Shown here piece after piece: positions 57,017 through 64,000 of a stretch of DNA of 64,000 bases. Every line of letters starts with the position of its first letter. Position 1 is the stretch's first letter. A program made the translations under genes and the position numbers. Source of the stretch: Myxocyprinus asiaticus. Lineage: Eukaryota; Chordata; Actinopteri; Cypriniformes; Catostomidae. Location: contig NC_059372.1 in NCBI RefSeq assembly GCF_019703515.2, forward strand, positions 26,288,431-26,352,430, given 5' to 3'. The notes under the pieces are model-generated. The model saw nothing but the letters and a program-made list of their open reading frames with translations, did not search any database and had not been told where the DNA came from.

Positions 57017-57649
57017 ATTGTCATGCAGAGTTATACATATACTTTGAAAACCTCCTAAACTATACTGTAAATTCTATCAAAGAATTAGAGCAAATTCAAA
57101 GTAATTAAGAAACAATAAATCTTAATTATTCATGTTTACCTTATATGGTCTTCATAATGGGTAAAATTGAGCATTTTAGCCCAGTTAACTAGTTGCAAGT
57201 AGTCTTAACTTAGTGTTAAAATAGTGTTGTTTTCACTTCCTAACTTCAAAAGAACTGGCTAAAAATGAATTATTTTATTGAAATATGGGATATAAATGGG
57301 AAGTTCTGATCTAAAACAGGGACAGCCAATTTATTAATTTATCCTCCCCAAAACAAAATCTGCTGCATATACAATTTTTATTTTTATTTTGCAAGGAGAC
57401 AACTGGTTTAATCTGAACAGGATGCAAGTTCACCAATGATTTTTTTTTAATCAATTGTAAAATGTTTTTGCAAGATATTTTCATTTATGAGTACAAATTA
57501 GATTAGATTATTTTTCCAATGATGGCCTCAAGCTATACTGTAAAATAAAAGCAGTGTTTGTTTTCACTTAATTCGTCAGCGGAACAGATTTACTGTAAGA
57601 GGAAATCTAATGAGGTACCCTCATCTGCTGATTTATTTCTAAAGATGAT

Positions 57650-57653
<4 letters not shown>

Positions 57654-57703
<50 letters not shown>

Positions 57704-57727
57704 CTTCCTCTCTCTCTCTCTCTCTAT
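57654..57727. repeat. (TC)n microsatellite
   Basis: Two TC runs separated by a short interruption; overlapping ORFs are artefacts. Confidence 0.95.
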
Positions 57728-58060
57728 GTCTCTTTCATGTGTGGAAGCTCAATAACAGACTATGACAAAACCATAGCCAAGACCTGTTCTTGCCTACCCA
57801 ACCCCAAACACATACTCTCACAGTCACATTTTCCCCTTTGCTAGTCAGAACATGAGAAACCATGAAGAAAAAGTGCCAGTCCTTCACCTCAGGGAAGCTG
57901 TTACGAACGATGCATCAGTGTCATCTCTCAAAAAAGTCTTTATGGAGAAATGGGATTTTCTGGTGTGCGTGGCCTGTAAAAAAAACTGCACTCTGTGCTT
58001 ATGAAAGTTGCTCAGACTCCTGTTCTGTAATTAAGAACCTGAACTCTTAACACATACAGT

Positions 58061-58215
58061 GGATATAAAAAGTCTACACACCCCTGTTAAAACAGAGGGT
58101 TTTTGTGATGTAAAAAATGAAACAAAGATAAATCATATCAGACTTTTTGCACCTTTAATGTAAAAATGACAACCTATGCAATGACACTGAAAACCAGATT
58201 TTGACAGGCAGAGAA
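58061..58215. mobile_element. Tc1-like half element
   Basis: CAGTGGATATAAAAAGTCTA begins after TA and runs into a typical subterminal segment (ACAAAGATAAATCATATCAG). The rest of the element, including any transposase, is missing. Confidence 0.5.
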
Positions 58216-58725
58216 GTATAGAATAAAATTTCAACACTTTCAAAATCTGTGGTTAATCGCAATTAATTATGAACAATCATGTGATTAATCATCGAGAATA
58301 AATATTTTAATCGACTGACAACACTAATTAAAACTAAAAACAGGCATATTTATATAACTGAGTTGAAAATAATGGTGTATTTAACTAAATATTTTGTCTC
58401 ACAAAAGGACACATACAATGCCGCAAAGGGACTTCTGTGAATTGTTCCTTTTTTTTTTTTAAAGTGATTTACCACAATGAATTGGACTTTTCTACTTGAG
58501 AAAGAGAGGGAATTCTAGAAAAGCGTGTTTTGTACTGCCTCCTCTCACTCAGCTGTAAAGCAGTGTGTTCAATAAAATGTGATGTTTTGTCACACTACAC
58601 CACTACTTGTTGCAAAAAGTAGCTTGTTACTAGATCTTGAAAACAGATCAGCCACTGTCACGCTACTAAAAATGTAGTTAAGTTTTTTTGAGTTGCTGCA
58701 TTTAGTTAGTTACTCCACAAAACTG

Positions 58726-59109
58726 GGCATACTGAGTGACTCCAGCCAGGTCTCCTAAGCAACCAAATTGGCCCAGTTGCTAGGGAGGGTAGAGTCACAT
58801 GGGGTAACCTCCTCGTGGTCGCTATAATGTGGTTTGTTCTCGGTGGGGCGCGTGGTGAGTTGAGCATGGTTGCCGCGGTGGATAGCGTGAAGCCTCCACA
58901 CGCGCCATGTCTCCGTGGCAATGCGCTTAACAAGCATCGTGATAAGATGCACGGGTTGATGGTTTCAGACGCGGAGGCAACTGGGATTCGTCCTCCGCCA
59001 CCCGTACTGAGGCAAATCACTACACGACCACGAGGACTTAAAAGCACATTGGGAATTGGGCATTCCAAATTGGGAGAAAAAGGGGAAAAATCCCCCCCCC
59101 CCAAAAAAA
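58726..59109 (+). mobile_element. 5'-truncated tRNA-derived SINE
   Basis: It starts inside the body (GGCATACTGAGTGACTCC), lacking the tRNA head. It ends in a C run and AAAAAAA. A perfect 17-bp direct repeat GTTACTCCACAAAACTG flanks it (58709-58725 and 59110-59126). Confidence 0.85.
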
Positions 59110-59553
59110 GTTACTCCACAAAACTGCATTAGAGCATTACAGCCAGATAGGTGTTTCACTGAGAGATGTAAACTCCACTGGGTATCCTATCAGAGCTTTT
59201 GCTAGACATTCAAAGAAATTTACACCTAAAGAAAATGACTTCTAAGCCTATAAGCACAGTATCATTGACAGGTCTCGGTGTGAGGCTGCTAATTGTTGAG
59301 CCCTCAAGTAACGTTTGCCCCGCTGCATTGCAGGTATTCACGCCAGTCTAATCGCCCTGTGCACTGCCTGTAATGCAGCTGTTTACCCAGGGAGAGTCGG
59401 ATGTGTGCAGACTCACATTCCAAAGATCAGAGCCTTTATTCTATCGTTAGATAGAATAAAGGAATTTTATGGTATGTAAGTTAACTGAGGCACACTAGAT
59501 TCTCAGGCACACTATATTAACTTTAGTTTAGCACTGTGACTTATTAGCTTATA

Positions 59554-60634
59554 CACTGATGAGCCAAAACATTATGACCACCTGCCTTATATGCTTTTGA
59601 TCCTCCGTATGCCGCCAAAAAAGCATTGACCCGCCGATGCATGGACTCTACAAGACCCCCCCCCCGAAGGTGTCCTGTGGTATCTGGCACCAAGACATTA
59701 GCAGCAGATCCTTGCCAGGTGGAGTCCCCGTGGATCGGACTTGTTGGTCCAGCACATCCCACAGATGCTCAATCAGATTGAGATCTGGGGAATTTTGAGG
59801 CCAGGGAACACCTTGAATTCATCATGTTCCTCAAACCGTTCCCATACAGTGTGTGCAGTGTGGCAGGGCACCCAGGGTTTCCCAGCAGAACATTTCCCAA
59901 AGCATCACACTTCCTCCACTGGCTTGTCGTCTTCCCACAGTGCACTCTGGTCCCATCACTTCCCCAGGTAAACGGGGCACACATACACGGCTGTTCACGT
60001 GTTGTAAAAGAAAATGGGACTCATCGGACCAGGCGACCTTCTTCCACTGCTCTAAGGTCCAGTTCTGACACTCGTGTGCCCATTGTAGGCGCTTTCAACG
60101 GTGGACAGGGGTCATCATGAGCACTCTGACTGGTCTGCGGCTACGCAGCCCCATACCCAGCAGGGTGTGATGCACTGTGTGTTGTGACACATTCCTCCCG
60201 TAACCATCATTAAAATGTTCTGTGACTTGTGCCACAGTAGACCTTCTGTCAGTGTGGATCAAATGAGATAGCCTTCGTTGCCCTCGTGCATTGATGAGCC
60301 TTGGGTGCCCAACACCCTGTCGCCGGTTTGTGGTTTGTCCCTCCTCGGACCACTGTCGGTAGGTACTCACCACTGCTGACCGGGAGCACCCCATAAGCCT
60401 TGCTGTTTCAGAGATGCTCTGACCCAGTCGTATGGCCATAACAATTTCGTCCTTTTCAAAGTCGCTCAGGTCTTTACTCCTGCCCTTTTCTCCTGCATTC
60501 AACACATTGACTATGAGAACTGATTGTTTGCTTACTATCTAATCTACCCAGACCTTGACATGTGGCCTTATTAGGAGATGATCAACATTATTCGCTTCAC
60601 CTGTGGGTGGTCATAATGTTTTGGCTAATCTATG
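59554..60634 (-). mobile_element. Tc1-like DNA transposon with internal deletion
   Basis: CACTGATGAGCCAAAACATT at the left is mirrored by AATGTTTTGGCTAATCTATG at the right, with TA at 59552-59553 and 60635-60636. It is shorter than a full element. Confidence 0.8.
59570..60505 (-). pseudogene. Tc1-like transposase, internally deleted
   Basis: The N-terminus MLNAGEKGRSKDLSDFEKDE is followed by helix-turn-helix-like LGQSISETARLMGCSRSAVV and a second DNA-binding half with RRLSHLIHTDRRSTVAQVTE. The first catalytic aspartate is in VAWSDESHFL and the glutamate is in NSPDLNLIEHLWDV. The part between them, including the second aspartate (QQDNAPCH-type block), is missing, and stops are present. It cannot be active. 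Confidence 0.75.
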
Positions 60635-60639
60635 TATTA

Positions 60640-62340
60640 TCTAATGCAATTTATGGCACCTGTTGTTGTTAAATTTTTTGATCTGAAAAGGGGCCTGGTT
60701 TCAATATTGTCATGAACTTTGTAGGCTTATCTGCACACTCATAACCATGCAAACAACAGGGTTGGGTAATTGAATGGTTTACTCATATTTCTGAACATCA
60801 ATTTCCTTTACATAGCTGTAACTGGTATGGCTGGGCAATGTACGTTGTAAAAAAATTGCATCACTATTGTATATTTTTCAGACTTTAGATTATATTTAAC
60901 ATGCCAATATTTGTGTGTTTGTTCGCATATGGCTTAAAATGTGAATTTTTCAATCAGAGATTCAAATTAGATTCAAAATCTTTTATGTACGTACTAAAAC
61001 ACAGCAATATTCACAATCTTGCTTTATTTTATGTCGCCAACAAAATCATTGCAAATATATTGTGAATATTAAAATTATCACTGAGGTATACTGACTCACT
61101 TCATGTTGAGTCTACTCCCCTTCTCTGATTCACTTTCACTCATTCCCTGTCTCATTATTCTCTATTGAGATGATGAAATTATTGTTCAGAGTCATTGGTG
61201 TGTGGAAAATGTTAGCGCCAGGGGGCCCAAAGAGTGAGAAGTACACCCCTGTCCATGAGCCTGTCAGAGACCACTGACCCCCCAAGACCTGTGTGTTGTA
61301 AAAAGGGACTAAAAACGGTTCAAGGAACGAAGACGAAAACAAAAGAAATTATTTGCAGAATGTAACCGAAAACAGGAACAAAGTGATTTTCAATTGTTCC
61401 GGAGTGAAAACGTTATTTTTAAAAGCTGGTAACCGGTTATAACCAGTTAATTAAGTTCCAATAGTTTTTTCATGACACCAAAGACCAAAGGGTTTATCAC
61501 AGTAATTTTTGGAACTACACCACATCATATTGCCTGAAAAACATGTGCTTTGATTCTGAAGGAAACTGCTGCATCAAACATTTCTTTGCCTAATTTGCCA
61601 TTGTGGATGTAGCATTCTGTGAATGAAGACCTTTTTAAAAACTATGAATAATTATTACATATACATGTACAGCTAATCCATGTACAAGGAAAACATTATT
61701 AGAGGTCAAAAGTAAAATTCTAAATCTTCACTGAATTATTGTTAGATATAATGCATTAATACAGATTTGATGCTGTCGTGTTTTGACTGAGAAGCAGATT
61801 TGTTATTAAAATTACTGTTAATTAACTGTATGCTTGTCATGATTTCTATGCTGATAAATCCATCAGACAGGAAAAAATTTAATAGCTTATTTTTGCTTAT
61901 TTTGGTGAGGCAAGTGGCTTTTTTTGGGCTTGTTTTTCCAGACCAGGTTGCTTGTTTCTCTTGTGAGATTTGGCAACACTGCAATTTCACCCACCCCTTA
62001 GCTCAGAGTACTGTCATTTTAAAAAAGAACGCTATTAACCGTTCTGTTATTTTGTTCTATCCGGTAACCTTTTCGAAAGGAGGCTGTGAATCTTCTGAAC
62101 CAAAACAGAAAAATACAGTTTTTGCTCAGAACGAACCAAAATGACAAAAATGTCATTTTAGTCACTGGTTATAACAACCCCACTGTGTCAAGCCATCCTG
62201 CAACATCTACTTCAGTGGTTCTCAACTGGTTTTGCTTCAGTACCAAGATTTTACATTGGATATCAACCCAGCGACCCAACACAGGACCAAAATTGTTCAA
62301 ATGCACAAAACTAAATAAAAATGTCCTAATAATCAAATAT
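60640..62340. other. Gene-free stretch
   Basis: AT-rich, with short unsupported ORFs only. Words such as ACCGGTTATAACCAG near 61431-61446 may belong to an unrecognised repeat (61300-62180). Confidence 0.45.
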
Positions 62341-62342
62341 TT

Positions 62343-62524
62343 TAAAGGGTTAGTTCACACAAAAATGAAAATTCTCTCATCATTTACTCACCCTAATGCC
62401 ATCCTAGTTGTGTATGACTTTCTTTCTTCTGCAGAACACAAGCAAAGATTTTTAGAAGAATATCTCAGAGGATAGGTCCTCACAATGCAAGTGAATGGTG
62501 ACCAGAACACCAAAATCTCCATAA
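62343..62524. mobile_element. Left half of a TTAA MITE (GTTCACCC family)
   Basis: TTAAAGGGTTAGTTCACAC starts the copy; ACTCACCCTAATGCCATCC and TGTGTATGACTTTCTTTCTT follow. It breaks off at about 62524, where the LINE begins, so its right half is absent. Confidence 0.6.
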
Positions 62525-64000
62525 AGGAGGTCACGTGATGCCATGCAAGAAGCAGACGTGTGAGCGACGAGCTCTGCGCACTTTGCTAAATTTTTTATTA
62601 TTTTCATGTTATAATCTGGTGATATTTGATAGACCCAGTTACACATTTTCTCTTTGAGGCAAAGCATGGCAAAGAAGTCAAAATCCTCGGGCTCTGGAGA
62701 TATTAAAAGACACTTACGTGTTCGGGATGAAAGCCCTGACAGGCCTACAGACCGGGGACTCGATTTGGATGGCGCAGCGTCAGTTGTCCAACATGTTGGT
62801 GATGATGACGAAGGTTCTTGCTGACTTGGAGGATCTCGCTGTAATACGTTGATCGATTACGGCTGATGTTGAGAGACGAATCGATTGTCTGGAATCTTCG
62901 GAGAGGGAATTAACCGCTAATCCGCCCATGACCAAAGTTGATTTGAAACATCTCCTTGAAAAGCTTGAAGGAATAACGTTCAAATTGTTGGAATTCCTGA
63001 GCATGAGGAGGGCAGAGATATGGTGAAATTCCTAGACGAGCTTTTCCAGAGTCTGCTCGACATAACAGGCCACAAGCTGGAAATCAAGCGAGCTCACAGA
63101 GTCCCAGCTCACAGATTTGCTGAGGGAGATAGGCCCCGATCGATTCTGGCCAGATTTCTGAGATCATCCGATAAAGATCTTGTGTTGCGTCAGGCGAGGA
63201 GCAAAGGGAAGCTTTCTTGGAAGAACCATAATATTTTCTTGTTCCCGGACTTTGCGAGTTCAACAAGAGAGAAACACGATTGGTTCAAGGAATGTAAGAA
63301 ACTCTTACATCAGCGAAAGATCACTTTTGAGTGATAGAAACGTAGGACGGTCGCAAAGTATTTACATGTCCCAATCAGGCAATGTCTTTTATCGAATCAA
63401 TGGGTGAGTAAACCATTGGGTGTTTCTCATGTAATTGGGTCGACTCGCTGTACTTACTCTGGCTTTTGAGGAAGCTGAGCATCATTTTGGTTTCTTTTTG
63501 CTTTTTGCATAGGCTCCGCCGAGCGGCTGGAGTTTGTTTTGTGAATAACACTTTTCTTTAAAGAAACTTTTGCATTGACGAAAGATTACATTTGTATTGA
63601 AGTTCCCGGCCAGTTGAGAGTGGACACTACGGATGACCACAAAATATCTACGTGCTCAAATAAAGGATGTCTTTTATAAAGTTGACGGATTGTGTAAGTC
63701 ATGGTATATACTTTTATGCGGCCTCCGAGTGAATTGACTCGACCATCCGGGGAACTGGGATGCCAGTTTTGTTTCTTTTTGTATTGGTTCCGCCTAGCGG
63801 CTGGAGCTTGTTCTATTGAATAACACTCCTTTGGAACAGCTGTGGATTAATCTGTTCGTTCTTCATGCTTATTCCTCTTGCTGGCTGGAGTTTGTTTTGT
63901 TGAGTATTTTTACGGGACATTGGAATGATTACGTCATCTGCTGAACTCATAACAGCCGGCTCACTGAACATTCGTTTGTCTGTCTGAGGAATCTGAACGG
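62525..64000 (+). mobile_element. Second L1-type LINE, 5' part, cut by window end
   Basis: The 5' UTR is at about 62525-62665, ORF1 follows, then an inter-ORF region to the window end. The inter-ORF region repeats GGYTCCGCCKAGCGGCTGGAG at about 63512 and 63789, with a degenerate third copy (TGCTGGCTGGAG) near 63878. ORF2 would lie beyond. Confidence 0.65.
62666..63407 (+). pseudogene. L1 ORF1 of the second LINE, broken
   Basis: It starts MAKKSKSSGSGDIKRHLRVR. Frame changes lead to FLDELFQSLLDITGHKLEIK, the RNA-binding block RAHRVPAHRF with RPRSILARFL, and SKGKLSWKNHNIFLFPDFAS. It ends with HQRKITFE and then stops. A final piece in another frame (SIYMSQSGNVFYRING) matches the expected C-terminus. 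It differs clearly from the ORF1 at 28994, so this is another L1 lineage. Confidence 0.65.

Overview
The window looks like nuclear DNA of a teleost fish, most likely a cyprinid or other cypriniform. It is AT-rich, with GT-AG introns, (CA)n and (TC)n microsatellites and very dense transposable elements: Tc1-like DNA transposons, TTAA-flanked MITEs, DIRS and Ngaro-type retrotransposons, L1-type LINEs and tRNA-derived SINEs. The species call is inference from repeat families known in fish. Nothing in the sequence is bacterial or viral in organisation.

Region by region. 1-6596 holds the last eight exons of a class IB PI3-kinase catalytic subunit gene (pik3cg-like, + strand); its earlier exons lie before the window. 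A DIRS retrotransposon remnant (453-2819) sits in one intron, and a repeat and a MITE sit in two others. 6597-22100 has no recognised gene. It carries a microsatellite, Tc1/mariner-type remnants, two TTAA-flanked MITEs, a hAT-like element, a nearly complete Tc1-like transposon (17057-18630), one unidentified exon-like ORF (13078-13196) and a possible non-coding first exon (about 19100-19335). 22120-24860 is a decayed Ngaro/DIRS-like retrotransposon on the minus strand. 24880-28706 is a cluster of MITEs, one nested in another.

28850-about 40980 is the most structured part. It is one L1-type LINE that I read as continuous but split by three insertions: a GAGTCC-rich repeat in ORF1, a DIRS element (31830-36644) between ORF1 and ORF2, and a SINE (37564-38020, 11-bp target duplication) in ORF2. 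The DIRS element itself contains a small LTR retrotransposon (33126-34164) with a 5-bp target duplication.

41000-62500 is a second gene-poor stretch. It may hold the 5' end of a second gene on the + strand: a promoter-like segment at 43600-43740, a splice donor at 43977 and an exon at 47355-47430 that starts a hydrophobic, signal-peptide-like sequence. The rest is MITEs, hAT-like elements, an LTR-like element, three SINE copies and a deleted Tc1-like element. 62525 to the end is the 5' part of a second L1-type LINE.

Only pik3cg is a confident cellular gene. All other coding-like sequence is mobile-element protein, nearly all broken by stops, frameshifts or deletions.
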